Source: Faecalibacterium prausnitzii (GTDB lineage: Bacteria > Bacillota > Clostridia > Oscillospirales > Ruminococcaceae). From it: DNA of 64,000 nucleotides. The first letter of the stretch is position 1, and every line of letters starts with the position of its first letter. Both the position numbers and the translations under genes were made by a program. The notes beneath the pieces were generated by a model that did no database searches, had not been told where the DNA came from, and was given only the letters and a program-made list of their open reading frames with translations. The stretch is taken from NCBI RefSeq assembly GCF_019967995.1, contig NZ_CP065377.1, forward strand, positions 1,612,001 to 1,676,000, written 5' to 3'. Below, piece after piece: positions 33,708-43,111 of this stretch.

Positions 33708-34844
33708 TTATTCCTCCAATGCCAGCGCACGGACCGCCTTTACGGCGCACTGCACCTCGGCTTCGGTGTTCTGGTGCGAAAAGCTGAACCGCACCACGCC
33801 CTGCTCCACGGTGCCCAGCGCCCGGTGCATCTGCGGGGCACAGTGAGCACCGGCCCGCACACAGATGCCGTATTCCTCCCAGAGCGCATCCGCCACACGG
33901 GCGGAGTCCTCTCCGGCAAGGTTCAGCGAGACGATCGGCGCACGGGGGGCTGCCAGCGTTCCGTACAGAACGACGCCGGGGATCTCCCGGACGCCCTCCC
34001 AGAACGACCGGGTCAGTGCCATTTCTCTGGCGTGCAGCGCCTCGACCCCCTGTTCCAGCAGCCAGCGCACCCCGGCCCCCAGCCCGGCAAGGCCGGGGAC
34101 ATTCAGCGTACCGGCTTCCAGCGCCGTGGGCATCTCCGCAGGGTGGGCTTCGGCAAAGCTGTGCACCCCGCTGCCGCCCACAACGAGCGGCGCGACCCGC
34201 AGCCCCGGCCGGACATACAGCCCGCCGGTGCCCTGCGGGCCCATCAGCCCCTTGTGCCCGGTAAAGCACAGCACATCAATGCCGAGGGCCTGCACGTCGA
34301 TGGGCAGACTTCCCGCCGTCTGGGCAGCGTCCACGAGCAGCAGAAGGCCGTGCTTTTTTGCCACCTGTGCCACAAAGGGCAGGTCGGTGGCATGGCCGGT
34401 CACATTCGACGCCCCGGTGACGACGATCGCTCTGGTGTTGGGCCGGACCAGCTGCTCGAACTGCTCGTACCGCAGAACAGCGCGGTCGTCCACGCCCACA
34501 AAGCTGAGCTGCACCCCCTGTTCCCGCAGGCGGTAGAGAGGCCGCAGCACCGAATTGTGCTCGCAGACCGTTGCAATGACATGGTCGCCGGGCGAAAGCA
34601 GCCCGCCGATGACGGTGTTGAGCGCCTGGGTGGCGTTGGCCGCAAAGGCGATGCAGGCCGGGTCCTCTGCGTGGAAGAGCTCTGCCAGCGCCGTGCGCGT
34701 GTCGTAAACGATGCGGGCCGCGTGAAGGGTCGGTTCATGCGCCCCGCGTCCGGGGTTGCCCGCCGTTTGCAAAGCCGCGAGCATCGCCTGCCCCACCACC
34801 GGCGGCTTTTGCAGTGTGGTGGCAGCATGATCGAGGTAGATCAC
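33708..34844 (-). CDS. Cysteine desulfurase-like aminotransferase V
   Basis: A 378-residue PLP enzyme of the SufS/CsdA group. PLP Lys is in TGHKGLMGPQG (near 204), and the active-site Cys in RAGAHCAP (near 341). It would take sulfur from cysteine, or selenium from selenocysteine, to feed the neighbouring carrier proteins and selD. Orthologs recur in selenium-dependent hydroxylase clusters. Its start overlaps the yedF stop by four bases. Confidence 0.9.
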   Translation of the reverse strand: MIYLDHAATTLQKPPVVGQAMLAALQTAGNPGRGAHEPTLHAARIVYDTRTALAELFHAEDPACIAFAANATQALNTVIGGLLSPGDHVIATVCEHNSVLRPLYRLREQGVQLSFVGVDDRAVLRYEQFEQLVRPNTRAIVVTGASNVTGHATDLPFVAQVAKKHGLLLLVDAAQTAGSLPIDVQALGIDVLCFTGHKGLMGPQGTGGLYVRPGLRVAPLVVGGSGVHSFAEAHPAEMPTALEAGTLNVPGLAGLGAGVRWLLEQGVEALHAREMALTRSFWEGVREIPGVVLYGTLAAPRAPIVSLNLAGEDSARVADALWEEYGICVRAGAHCAPQMHRALGTVEQGVVRFSFSHQNTEAEVQCAVKAVRALALEE

Positions 34845-35446
34845 GGCTTGACCACGTTCCCGGCATTCAGCATTTTTTCCGCAATGACGTACATATTCGT
34901 CACGGTGCCGATGCGCAGTTTCTCCGTCAGACCGTAGAAATTCAGGCAGGTGCCGCAGGTCAGGATCTCCACGCCCTCAGCTTCCAGCACCTTGAGGTCT
35001 TCCAGCATCGGGGAGCCTTCGCAGGTCAGGTGCGCGCCGCCGTTATAAAACAAAATGGTCCTTGGCAGCTTCTCCTGCTGGGTCAGCGAGAAGACGAACG
35101 CCTTGAGCAGGGTCTTGCCCAGCTCCTCGGCCCCCTCGCCCATCGTTTCCGCTGCGATGGCCACCACGGTATCGGTGCGGGCATCGGGTGTGCAGACGGC
35201 AGGCTCTTCGGCCGCAGCGGAGGCATCGCCCACCGTGAACCGGACACGGTACTCCCGCTCGGCCAGCTTCTCCGCGCTGGAGCCATAGCCCTTCTGCTGC
35301 GCCATCTTGGTCAGGTTCTGGACGGCGATCTCATTGTCCACCAAAACCTCCACCTCGCCTGCACCGTTCAGCGCAGCGATGGCCTTTTTTGCCTTGACAA
35401 CGGGAAGCGGGCAGGCATCCCCGCGTGCATCTACGTTCAACATCAT
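34841..35446 (-). CDS. yedF: Selenium metabolism protein YedF
   Basis: A 201-residue protein: an N-terminal TusA-like domain (about 1-75) with the persulfide/perselenide Cys in ARGDACPLPVVKAKKA (Cys12), and a C-terminal DsrE-like domain (about 100-200) with Cys in ILTCGTCLNFYG. It probably carries selenium between desulfurase and SelD. Two ATG codons start the frame after AAGGATAG. Confidence 0.9.
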   Translation of the reverse strand: MMLNVDARGDACPLPVVKAKKAIAALNGAGEVEVLVDNEIAVQNLTKMAQQKGYGSSAEKLAEREYRVRFTVGDASAAAEEPAVCTPDARTDTVVAIAAETMGEGAEELGKTLLKAFVFSLTQQEKLPRTILFYNGGAHLTCEGSPMLEDLKVLEAEGVEILTCGTCLNFYGLTEKLRIGTVTNMYVIAEKMLNAGNVVKP

Positions 35447-35458
35447 CGTTCTATCCTT

Positions 35459-36490
35459 TCAATACTTCACTGTGATCTCCGTGGACTGTGCATCCCGGAT
35501 CTCGCCCACGATGGCGGCAGGCAGGCCCGCCGCACACAGTTCCTGCGCCAGCGCCTCCGCCTTCTGCGGGGCCGCCGCCAGCAGCAGCCCGCCGGACGTC
35601 TGCGGGTCGAACAGGATCTCTTCCATCGGGAAAGGCACGTTCTCAAACCGAACGAACGGGCCGGTATGGTTGCGGTTGCGCTGCCCGGCAGCGGTGTACA
35701 GGCAGGCGTCCGCCGCCTCCCATGCGCCGGGCAGCACCGGCACAGCTCTGGCATCCACGACGCAGGAGAGCCGCCCGCCCATCATCTCGTGCAGGTGGCC
35801 GAGGAAGCTGAAGCCCGTCACATCCGTTGCAGCGTGGACCTCATACTTCCGCGCGATCTCTGCCGCTGTCTTGTTCAGCGTCGTCATGGAGCGGATGGCG
35901 GCTTCCATCTGCTCCGGCGCGGCTTCGCCCACACGGTTGGCCGTGCAGATGAGCCCGACGCCCAGCGCCTTGGTCAGAATGAGCTGGTCGCCGGGGCGGC
36001 CGGTGTCGTTGGCGGTCAGGCGGTGCGGGTCCACAAGGCCCGTCACCGAGAGGCCGTATTTGACGCCGGTGTCCGCGATGGAGTGCCCGCCCGCGAGGAT
36101 GCCCCCCGCTTCGGCCACCTTTTCGGCACCGCCGCGCAGGATCTCGCCCAGGACGTTCAGGTCCATGCTCTCCGGGAAGCAGACCAGATTCAGGGCCGTC
36201 TTCACCTCGCCGCCCATCGCATAGACATCGCTGAGGGCGTTGGCTGCGGCGATCTGCCCAAAGGTATAGGGATCATCGACCATGGGCGGGAAAAAATCCA
36301 CCGTCTGCACCAGCGCAAGGTCATCGGTGATGCGGTAGACCGCCGCGTCGTCCTTGCTGTCATAGCCGACCAGCAGGTTTGGGTCCTGCTCGCCGCGCGG
36401 CAGCTTTTCCAGAATGCGGCTCAGCACCCCCGCGCCGAGTTTGGCGGTGCAGCCGCCGCCTGTACAGAACACGATCTTTTCTTCGTTCAT
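35459..36490 (-). CDS. selD: Selenide, water dikinase (selenophosphate synthase)
   Basis: A 343-residue enzyme converting selenide and ATP to selenophosphate. The N-terminal active site reads GGGCTAKLG: Cys14 and Lys17 keep the catalytic Cys-x-x-Lys spacing, with no selenocysteine codon. Gly-rich ATP-binding segments and the C-terminal [10 protein letters not shown] motif are present. The start at 36490 has AAAAGGAG. No selA, selB or tRNA-Sec gene is in the window, so this SelD probably serves the Mo hydroxylase, as proposed for orphan-type selD clusters. Confidence 0.94.
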   Translation of the reverse strand: MNEEKIVFCTGGGCTAKLGAGVLSRILEKLPRGEQDPNLLVGYDSKDDAAVYRITDDLALVQTVDFFPPMVDDPYTFGQIAAANALSDVYAMGGEVKTALNLVCFPESMDLNVLGEILRGGAEKVAEAGGILAGGHSIADTGVKYGLSVTGLVDPHRLTANDTGRPGDQLILTKALGVGLICTANRVGEAAPEQMEAAIRSMTTLNKTAAEIARKYEVHAATDVTGFSFLGHLHEMMGGRLSCVVDARAVPVLPGAWEAADACLYTAAGQRNRNHTGPFVRFENVPFPMEEILFDPQTSGGLLLAAAPQKAEALAQELCAAGLPAAIVGEIRDAQSTEITVKY

Positions 36491-37194
36491 TCGGCTCGTT
36501 CTCCTTTTGCAAAATGCGTCAGAACGCTTTGCACATGGTATCGTTCCCACAGGATGGTCCGGGTCGTCTCGCCCAGCGCCCGCCGGGCGGGGTCGTCCGC
36601 CTGGTTGAGCACCGCATAAAACGCCCGCTCTCCCACCAGCTTCCGCCCACCGGCTTCGCTGGCCAGCAGTGCAGCCAGAAGCTCCGGCGTCAGGGGGGCG
36701 TCCGGTGCGGTATGCAGCAGTGCACAGGCTTCGTCCAGCCGGAAGCAGACCTCCCGCAAAGGGCGGCCCAGAGCTGAAAGCCCGGCCACGGCCAGCACGG
36801 TGTCGCATTCCGGCAGCAGCACCGGTTCCTGCGATGCCGGAGCCTTACAGGGCATCCGTTTCGCGCCGTCGGCTTCCAGAAAAACGGCGTCGGCCTGCGG
36901 CATCCAGCGGTGCAGCACGTCCGGCGGCGGGGCGGTCAGCTTGCCGCAGCCGTCCGGTGTGCCCAGAACGGCATACTCCCCCGCAGCCCAGAGAGCGCTG
37001 CATTCGGCTTCTGTATGGGCCATGTTGTGGTCCGGCTGCCGGATGTGGGTCGTGGTCGCGGCCAGCACCCGCCAGCCCTTGCGGGCGCAGTGGGCCGACA
37101 GCTGATAGAGCAGCGTCGTTTTTCCGCCGCCGCCCACCAGCGAGACGACATGGCCCTTTTCAGCCAGAAATGGGAACTGTGCTTCGGACAGCAT
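36487..37194 (-). CDS. yqeC: YqeC, selenium-dependent hydroxylase accessory protein
   Basis: A 235-residue P-loop protein ([16 protein letters not shown], near 17-32) of the YqeC family, with conserved ATTTHI and [15 protein letters not shown] motifs. It is found only with YqeB-type selenium-dependent molybdenum hydroxylase genes; its reaction is unknown. It sits directly after the Mo subunit gene and overlaps selD by four bases. Confidence 0.9.
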   Translation of the reverse strand: MLSEAQFPFLAEKGHVVSLVGGGGKTTLLYQLSAHCARKGWRVLAATTTHIRQPDHNMAHTEAECSALWAAGEYAVLGTPDGCGKLTAPPPDVLHRWMPQADAVFLEADGAKRMPCKAPASQEPVLLPECDTVLAVAGLSALGRPLREVCFRLDEACALLHTAPDAPLTPELLAALLASEAGGRKLVGERAFYAVLNQADDPARRALGETTRTILWERYHVQSVLTHFAKGERAE

Positions 37195-39483
37195 TCAGCG
37201 GGTTTCCTCCACGGCCATGGCAATCTGTTCCGGGGTAATGGGCAGCTCATAGAAGCGGGTGCCGATGGCGTTGTACACTGCATCTGCAATGGCGGGCAGC
37301 GGCGTGTTGATGACCACCTCACCGATGGACTTGGCACCAAACGGGCCGTTTGGCTCGTAGCTACTCTCAAACTCCACCCGGATGTGGCCAATGTCCACAC
37401 GGGCGGGGATCTTATACTGCATGAACGAGTTTTCCATCGGCCAGCCTCTGCTGTCGTAGGTGATGTTCTCGGTCAGCGCCATGCCGATGCCCTGCAACAG
37501 GCCGCCTTCGGCCTGCACACGGGTCAGATTGGGGTTGATGGGGGTGCCGCAGTCCACGCAGGCGGCATAATCCACGACCTTGACTTCGCCGGTCTCTTTG
37601 TCCAGCTCGATCTCGGCAGCACCCACCATGTACGGCGGAGGCGACAGGGGCGACGTGTGGGTCTCGGTGACCTCCAGCGGCACCATGTGGCCGAACTGAG
37701 AGGCGAATGCCACCTCGCTCAGAGAGACCTTTTTCGTCGGGTCGGCGTCCACAGAGAGGGTCTTGCCGTCAAAAATCACTTCGCTCTCCTCGCAGTGGAG
37801 CAGCTCCGCGCCCAGCTTGCAGATCTGCGCCCGCAGCTTCAGCGCACACTTTTCGACGGCCTTGCCGGTGACGTAGGTAGTGCTGGACGCATAGGAGCCG
37901 GAGTCGTAGGGCGAGACGTCGGTGTCGGCACCGAACACCATGATGTCGTCCAGCTCACAGTCCAGCACTTCGGCGGCGATCTGCGCCAGGGTGGTGTCGC
38001 AGCCGGTGCCCATATCCGCCGCACCGATGATCAGTGAATAGAAGCCGTCATCGTTGACCTTGAGGGTCGCGCTGCCGACGTCCATGCCCGAAATGCCGGA
38101 CCCCTGCATCGCCATGCCCATGCCGACGGCGCGGACCTTGCCGTTGCCGAGGTCGCGGACAGGATACTTGTTGTCCCAGTCGACCATGTCGTGGACTTTT
38201 TTCAGGCAGCGGTCCAGCGCACAGCTGGTGTTCACTGCGCCGTAGTAGGCGGGCATGACATCGCCTTCCCGGACGATGTTCATCTCGCGGATCTTGAACG
38301 GGTCCATGTGGAGTTTTGCCGCCAGCTCGTTGACAGCAGACTCCACGGCAAACAAGCCCTGCGTTGCGCCGTAGCCGCGGTAGGCACCGGCGGACATGTG
38401 GTTGGTGTACACCACATCGCTGACGAAACGGAAGGCCTCGGCCTTGCCGTACAGCGGGATAGATTTATGGCCCGACAGGCCCACCGTCGTGGGGCCGTGC
38501 TCGCCGTAAGCGCCTGTGTTCGAGAGGGTGTACAGGTCGATGCCGCGCACAAGGCCCTCTTTGGTGGCACCGAGGCGGACGTGCATCTCCATCTCGTGGC
38601 GGGGCGAGGAAGCGGTCTGGCTCTCCTCGCGGGTGAAGATGAGCTTACTGGGCTTTTTGGTCTTCCAGGTGACGAAGGCCGGGTAGATGGCTGAGACCGC
38701 CGTCTGTTTGGCACCAAAGCCGCCGCCGATGCGGGGCTTGATGACGCGGATCATGGATTTGGGGATGTGGAGCGCGTTGGCCACGTTGCGGCGGGTATGG
38801 AAGACGATCTGGGTCGAGCTGAGGATGTTCAGACGGCCGTAGAGGTCCATATAGCAGCAGGTGCGGAAGGTCTCCATCATCGCCTGCTGGCAGGCCTTGG
38901 TGTGATACACATGGTCGATGACCACGTCGCAGTCGGCCAGCACGGCGTCGATGTCGCCGCTGCCGCATTCATCGTGGGCGCAGAGATTGCGCTTGTTGTC
39001 CGCACCCACGGGGCACAGGCTTTCCCAGTTGTCCTCCGGATGGACGAGGATGGGGTTGTCCTTGGCGGTGTGGAAATCCAGCACCGGCTCCAGCACCTCA
39101 TACTCCACCTTGATGAGCTTCATCGCCTTCTCGACGCATTTGTCATCCGCACCAGCCACGATGGCCACGACATCGCCCACAAAGCGGACGTGCCGGTCGA
39201 TGACCAGACGGTCGTAGGGGCTGGCCTCCGGGTAGGTCTGGCCGGCCTGGGTATAGCGGCGGGCGTTCTGGTCCACATCCTCCCAGGTAAAGATGGCCTC
39301 GATGCCAGGCACCTTTTTGGCCACCGTGGTGTTGATGGTCTTGACGATGGCGTTGGGGTGGGGCGAGCGCAGCAGCTTGACGATGAGGCAGTCGGCAGGA
39401 GCGAGATCGTCCATGTACACCGGCTTACCGGTCACGAGCTGCATCGCGTCCTTTTTCCGGAACGGTTTGTTGACGTTTTTCAT
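37195..39483 (-). CDS. Molybdenum hydroxylase large subunit (xanthine dehydrogenase-like)
   Basis: A 762-residue molybdopterin-binding subunit of the xanthine oxidase family. The N-terminal a/b hammerhead domain (TGKPVYMDDLAPADCL, about 15-125) is followed by the Mo-binding domain. Visible cofactor loops are GGFGAKQ (near 245), AYRGYGATQ and GSGISGMDVGS. The putative catalytic base Glu is in PFGAKSIGEVV near the C-terminus. In a Se-dependent enzyme a Mo-bound selenium is added post-translationally. The start at 39483 overlaps the FeS subunit stop (ATGA). Substrate is probably a purine or similar heterocycle. Confidence 0.93.
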   Translation of the reverse strand: MKNVNKPFRKKDAMQLVTGKPVYMDDLAPADCLIVKLLRSPHPNAIVKTINTTVAKKVPGIEAIFTWEDVDQNARRYTQAGQTYPEASPYDRLVIDRHVRFVGDVVAIVAGADDKCVEKAMKLIKVEYEVLEPVLDFHTAKDNPILVHPEDNWESLCPVGADNKRNLCAHDECGSGDIDAVLADCDVVIDHVYHTKACQQAMMETFRTCCYMDLYGRLNILSSTQIVFHTRRNVANALHIPKSMIRVIKPRIGGGFGAKQTAVSAIYPAFVTWKTKKPSKLIFTREESQTASSPRHEMEMHVRLGATKEGLVRGIDLYTLSNTGAYGEHGPTTVGLSGHKSIPLYGKAEAFRFVSDVVYTNHMSAGAYRGYGATQGLFAVESAVNELAAKLHMDPFKIREMNIVREGDVMPAYYGAVNTSCALDRCLKKVHDMVDWDNKYPVRDLGNGKVRAVGMGMAMQGSGISGMDVGSATLKVNDDGFYSLIIGAADMGTGCDTTLAQIAAEVLDCELDDIMVFGADTDVSPYDSGSYASSTTYVTGKAVEKCALKLRAQICKLGAELLHCEESEVIFDGKTLSVDADPTKKVSLSEVAFASQFGHMVPLEVTETHTSPLSPPPYMVGAAEIELDKETGEVKVVDYAACVDCGTPINPNLTRVQAEGGLLQGIGMALTENITYDSRGWPMENSFMQYKIPARVDIGHIRVEFESSYEPNGPFGAKSIGEVVINTPLPAIADAVYNAIGTRFYELPITPEQIAMAVEETR

Positions 39484-39950
39484 TCGGCGGCCTCCTTCGA
39501 TCGTTTCCATGCGAGAAATGCCTGGATGCCCCGCAGCTGGCCTTCGTAGCCGGAACAGCGGCAGAGGTTGCCCGCAAGGTATTCTTTGATCTCGTCCTCG
39601 GTAGGGTACTCCTTCTCGCGGAAGAGGGCCAGAGCGTTCATGATGAAGCCGGGGTTGCAGAAGCCGCACTGCTCCGCTCCCTGATCCGCGATGAACGCGC
39701 CGAACTCTGCGGCTTCATCCTGCAGGCCCTCCAGTGTGGTGACGCGGTGGCCGTCGGCACGGGCTGCCAGCACCGAGCAGGACAGCACCGGCTTGTCGTC
39801 CAGAAAGACGGTGCACAGGCCGCAGTTGGCGGTCTCGCAGCCGCGCTTGACGCTGTAGCAGCCGTGGCTGCGGACAAAGTCGATGAGCAGAGTATCCGGG
39901 GCGGCCTCGGCGGAAACTCTGGTTCCGTTCAGAATGATGGTGATTTGCAT
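39480..39950 (-). CDS. Molybdenum hydroxylase 2Fe-2S subunit
   Basis: A 156-residue subunit with two [2Fe-2S] clusters. The plant-ferredoxin-like cluster uses Cys in GCETANCGLCTVFLDD plus a following SCSV. The C-terminal helical cluster uses CGFCNPGF and LCRCSGY. It passes electrons from the Mo centre to the FAD subunit. The ATG follows AAGGAG. Confidence 0.94.
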   Translation of the reverse strand: MQITIILNGTRVSAEAAPDTLLIDFVRSHGCYSVKRGCETANCGLCTVFLDDKPVLSCSVLAARADGHRVTTLEGLQDEAAEFGAFIADQGAEQCGFCNPGFIMNALALFREKEYPTEDEIKEYLAGNLCRCSGYEGQLRGIQAFLAWKRSKEAAE

Positions 39951-39966
39951 CGTGGTCTCCTTTCCG

Positions 39967-40746
39967 TTACCCTTCCAGCTGGCGGACCGCACGCTTGACC
40001 AGAACTCCGGCCAGATGGTTGCGGTATTCGGCGCTGCCGCGCAGATTGCTCTCGGTCTTGATCGCTGCCCGCACTTCTGCGGCAAAGCGGTCTGCCAGCA
40101 GCTCCGGCGTCTCGGCCGCGTTGGGCGTCAGGTCAAACCGCACTGCCTTGCCCGGCCGGGCACCGATGGCGAAGCGATAGCCCTCGGCCGTTTTGGCGGC
40201 GGCGCAGGTCAGCACCGGGAAATCGGTCTGGCTGTTCCGCACCGACTGGTAGCAGAACGCAGCCGGTTCTTTCGGCACGATCACCCGCACGAGGAGATCC
40301 CGGTCGTAGGGGCGGGCGGCGTACTCGGCCAGCGGCACGATGCCGCCCTTGTACAGCTCCACCGAGGCGTTCAGTGCCAGGAACAGAGTCAGCACATCCG
40401 AGAACCCGAAGCGGCTGTAAATGCTGCCGCCCACGGTGGCAAGGTTGCGCAACTGCACACCCACGATATGCCGCACGGACTCCCGCACTGCTCCGTTCGT
40501 GTATGCGGCCAGCCCGGCGTCCAGCTCCAGCTGCCGCAGGGTGACCATGGCCCCGATGGAGAACTGCTCCTCCGTCTCCTCGATGGTATCCAGCCCCAGA
40601 CCGGACAGATCAATGGCGGTGCCGACGTTGATCTTTTCCATCTTGAGCCAGATCATGCCGCCGATGACCCGATTGTTCTTTTTCTGGTTGAGCTGCCAGG
40701 CTTCTTCAAGACTTTCCGCTCGTTTGTATTCCCGGATCGTCATCAT
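39967..40746 (-). CDS. Molybdenum hydroxylase FAD subunit
   Basis: A 259-residue CO dehydrogenase/xanthine dehydrogenase-type FAD-binding protein. The FAD loops are less canonical at the N-terminus (RVIGGMIWLKM). The central VGVQLRNLATVGGSIYSRFGFSDVL motif is well conserved. It is the first gene of the ten-gene operon and is divergent from the mocA-like gene. Confidence 0.9.
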   Translation of the reverse strand: MMTIREYKRAESLEEAWQLNQKKNNRVIGGMIWLKMEKINVGTAIDLSGLGLDTIEETEEQFSIGAMVTLRQLELDAGLAAYTNGAVRESVRHIVGVQLRNLATVGGSIYSRFGFSDVLTLFLALNASVELYKGGIVPLAEYAARPYDRDLLVRVIVPKEPAAFCYQSVRNSQTDFPVLTCAAAKTAEGYRFAIGARPGKAVRFDLTPNAAETPELLADRFAAEVRAAIKTESNLRGSAEYRNHLAGVLVKRAVRQLEG

Positions 40747-40890
40747 ACGCAGTACCTCTCTTTTTTGCTGTTTACTTTTATTTTAACACATTTTTCGCTA
40801 TAATACCACTAGAATTATCGGTTCCGTCCGCCCTGCGCTGCCGCCGTGCTCCCAGGGGAGAAGCGGAACCGTCAACGCGGAGGGATCCAC
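40747..40890. promoter_or_regulatory. Divergent promoter region, Mo/Se operon and mocA-like gene
   Basis: TATAAT at 40799-40804 is a good plus-strand -10 box, about 90 bases before the mocA-like gene, but no clear -35 box precedes it. TTAAAAT (complement near 40783-40788) could serve the minus-strand operon. No operator repeat is evident. Confidence 0.4.
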
Positions 40891-41532
40891 ATGTCTGAAA
40901 CTTCTCGCCCGATCGGGTGTGTCATCATGGCGTCCGGGCTGGCCCGGCGGTTTGGCTCCAACAAGCTGCTGGCCGATTTCGGCGGGCGGCCGCTGCTCTG
41001 CCGGGCACTGGACGCCACAGATACCCCGCAGCTGGCCTGCCGCATCGTCGTGACGCGGTCGGCAGAGGTGGAAACGCTCTGCCAAACGCTGGGGGTGGCC
41101 TGCCTGCGCCACGCACTGCCGGGCCGGAACGATACCGTCCGGCTGGGGCTGGAAGCACTGCTCACTCTTCAGCCCGGCCTTGCGGGCTGCATCTTCCTGC
41201 CCGGCGACCAGCCCCTGCTGCGGCGGGAGACGGTCGAGGCTCTGGTGTGCGCCTTTGCGGCCGACACCCGGACACAAAAAGAAACAGAGCGGGCGATCTT
41301 CCGGCTGGCGTTCCAGGCCGAAAACGACCCGGAACCGCTTGTCGGAAGCCCCGTTCTGTTTGGATGCGGTTATTTTTCCGCCCTGCGCACCCTGCCCGAA
41401 GGCAAAGGCGGCAGTGTGCTGCTCCGGCGTTACCCGGAGCGGGTCTGCAATGTGTTCACCGCAGACCGTGCAGAGCTTCTGGACGCGGACACACCGGAGG
41501 CCCTGCGGGAACTAAAACAGTTTTTGATCTGA
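40891..41532 (+). CDS. MocA/MobA-like molybdopterin nucleotidyltransferase
   Basis: A 213-residue nucleotidyltransferase of the MobA/MocA group. The N-terminal signature MASGLARRFGSNKLLADFGG (near 13-32) binds the nucleotide, and LPGDQPLL is the metal-binding Asp motif. Such proteins add CMP (MocA) or GMP (MobA) to molybdopterin. The neighbouring xanthine-oxidase-type enzyme, which uses the CMP form in many bacteria, suggests MocA activity. The start at 40891 is supported by GGAGGG. Confidence 0.85.
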   Translation: MSETSRPIGCVIMASGLARRFGSNKLLADFGGRPLLCRALDATDTPQLACRIVVTRSAEVETLCQTLGVACLRHALPGRNDTVRLGLEALLTLQPGLAGCIFLPGDQPLLRRETVEALVCAFAADTRTQKETERAIFRLAFQAENDPEPLVGSPVLFGCGYFSALRTLPEGKGGSVLLRRYPERVCNVFTADRAELLDADTPEALRELKQFLI

Positions 41533-41541
41533 AGAGGAAGC

Positions 41542-42942
41542 TCAGGCGTTCTCTTCGTCCTTGGGCAGCAGAACGTTGAGCACGATGGCCACGAAGGCTG
41601 CGGGGACGATGCCGGACTCGCCGCAGATCAGCTGGAACAGCTGCGGCGTATGGGCCAGAATGCTGGCATTGGCACCCATGCCGTAGCCCACGCCCAGCGC
41701 CACCGAAACGATGGTCAGGGTGCGCGGGGTCATCTTTTCCTTCGTGATGAGCTGGATGCCCGACACCACGATGGAAGAGAACATCATGACGGCTGCACCG
41801 CCCAGAACGGCCTGGGGCATGATGGAGACCAGTGCGCCCAGCTTGGGGATGAGGCCGCAGAGGATCAGGAAGATGGCACCGGTCGCCAGTGCACCGCGGT
41901 TGACGACCTTGGTCATGGCCACCAGACCAACGTTCTGGCTGAAGGAAGTGTTGGGCAGGACGCCGAAGCAGGCGGCAAAGGAGGAACCCAGACCGTCGCA
42001 GATGACGCCGCCGGACAGCTCCTTATCGGTCGCCTCGCGGCCCATGCCGCCCTCCATCACGCCGGAGATGTCGCCGACGGTCTCAACGGCCGTGACGATG
42101 AACATGATGAGCACCGGCAGGATGGCGCGCATATCGAAGACGATTTTGACCGGGACGAGCTTGGGGATGGCGAACCAGCTGGCCTGCGCGACCTTATTCC
42201 AGTTCAGGACCCATGCCTTGGTGAACTCCACACCGTCGGCGGTGACACCGGTGGTGGGCAGGACAAAGCCCATGATGAAAGCGGCAATGTAACCGGCCAC
42301 AATGCCGATGAGGATGGAGGAAGAGCTCAAAAAGCCATTGGTCCAGTGCTTGAAGAACAGGATGACCACCAGCACGAAGACGGCCAGCAGCAGGTTCTCC
42401 ATGGAGCCGAAGTCCTTGGCTGCGTTACCGCCGCCGAAGGAGTTGACACCGACCGAGATCAGCGACAGACCGATGGACAGCACGACCGTGCCCGTGACCA
42501 CCGAGGGGAAGAACTTGCGCAGAGGCTTGAGGAAGAAGCCCAGCACCGTTTCGAACAGGCCGCCCAGGATGGACGCACCCATGATGGCACCATAGGCCAG
42601 CACACCGCCGCCCATGGAAGCCGCGACGCTGTTGAACACGCCCAGGAAGCCGGAGCTGGTGCCCATGATGATGGGGACCTGACCGCCGACCGGGCCGATG
42701 GAAAACAGCTGCACCAGCGTGACGATGCCGGCCACGAACATGGCGTTCTGCAGCAGGCTGATCTGCAGGTCGGCGAACTCGCCGCCCGCCAGACCGCAGG
42801 CGCTCGTGATGATGAGCAGCGGGGTCAGGTTGCCGACGAACATGGCGAACACATGCTGCAGGCCCAGCGGGATCGCCTGGCGAAGGGGCATCTTGGCTTT
42901 GAAGTCGTAAGCCGCCTTCTCCAACTCAATATTTTTGATCAT
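41542..42942 (-). CDS. NCS2 nucleobase permease (uracil-xanthine type)
   Basis: A 466-residue membrane protein with about 12-14 helices, the NCS2 nucleobase:cation symporter family. Conserved segments include the N-terminal GLQHVFAMFVGNLTP and the ETVGDISGVMEGG motif near 295, which carries the substrate-binding Glu. Its position next to the Mo/Se hydroxylase suggests import of xanthine or urate. It ends nine bases from the convergent mocA-like gene and is transcribed alone. Confidence 0.9.
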   Translation of the reverse strand: MIKNIELEKAAYDFKAKMPLRQAIPLGLQHVFAMFVGNLTPLLIITSACGLAGGEFADLQISLLQNAMFVAGIVTLVQLFSIGPVGGQVPIIMGTSSGFLGVFNSVAASMGGGVLAYGAIMGASILGGLFETVLGFFLKPLRKFFPSVVTGTVVLSIGLSLISVGVNSFGGGNAAKDFGSMENLLLAVFVLVVILFFKHWTNGFLSSSSILIGIVAGYIAAFIMGFVLPTTGVTADGVEFTKAWVLNWNKVAQASWFAIPKLVPVKIVFDMRAILPVLIMFIVTAVETVGDISGVMEGGMGREATDKELSGGVICDGLGSSFAACFGVLPNTSFSQNVGLVAMTKVVNRGALATGAIFLILCGLIPKLGALVSIMPQAVLGGAAVMMFSSIVVSGIQLITKEKMTPRTLTIVSVALGVGYGMGANASILAHTPQLFQLICGESGIVPAAFVAIVLNVLLPKDEENA

Positions 42943-43027
42943 AAACTTCTCCTTTGAACAAACCGGTTTTCAAACGACAGAAATCATTATAACAAAGCCT
43001 GTGTCGAATTGGGAGAGGGCTTGTTGT

Positions 43028-43049
43028 CTTTTTGTTCACTTTTTGTTCA
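43028..43049. repeat. 11-base tandem repeat upstream of the permease
   Basis: CTTTTTGTTCA occurs twice head to tail (43028-43038, 43039-43049). It lies about 85 bases upstream of the permease start, above a TATAAT-like -10 box (minus strand, near 42986-42991). It may be a regulator site. Confidence 0.35.
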
Positions 43050-43068
43050 TAAGTCATACTTTACCAGC

Positions 43069-43107
43069 AAAAATGTCCGCACATGAGATACAAGTGCGGA
43101 CATTTTT
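43069..43107 (-). terminator. Terminator of the DUF3794/LysM gene
   Basis: A perfect 14-base stem (43069-43082 with 43094-43107, core TGTCCGCAC) with flanking A/T runs, immediately past the stop. Confidence 0.88.
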
Positions 43108-43111
43108 ATGG

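Noticed and set aside
35459..36490. Selenocysteine codon in selD
   Set aside because: The active-site position is a normal Cys codon and no in-frame TGA was seen at the N-terminus.
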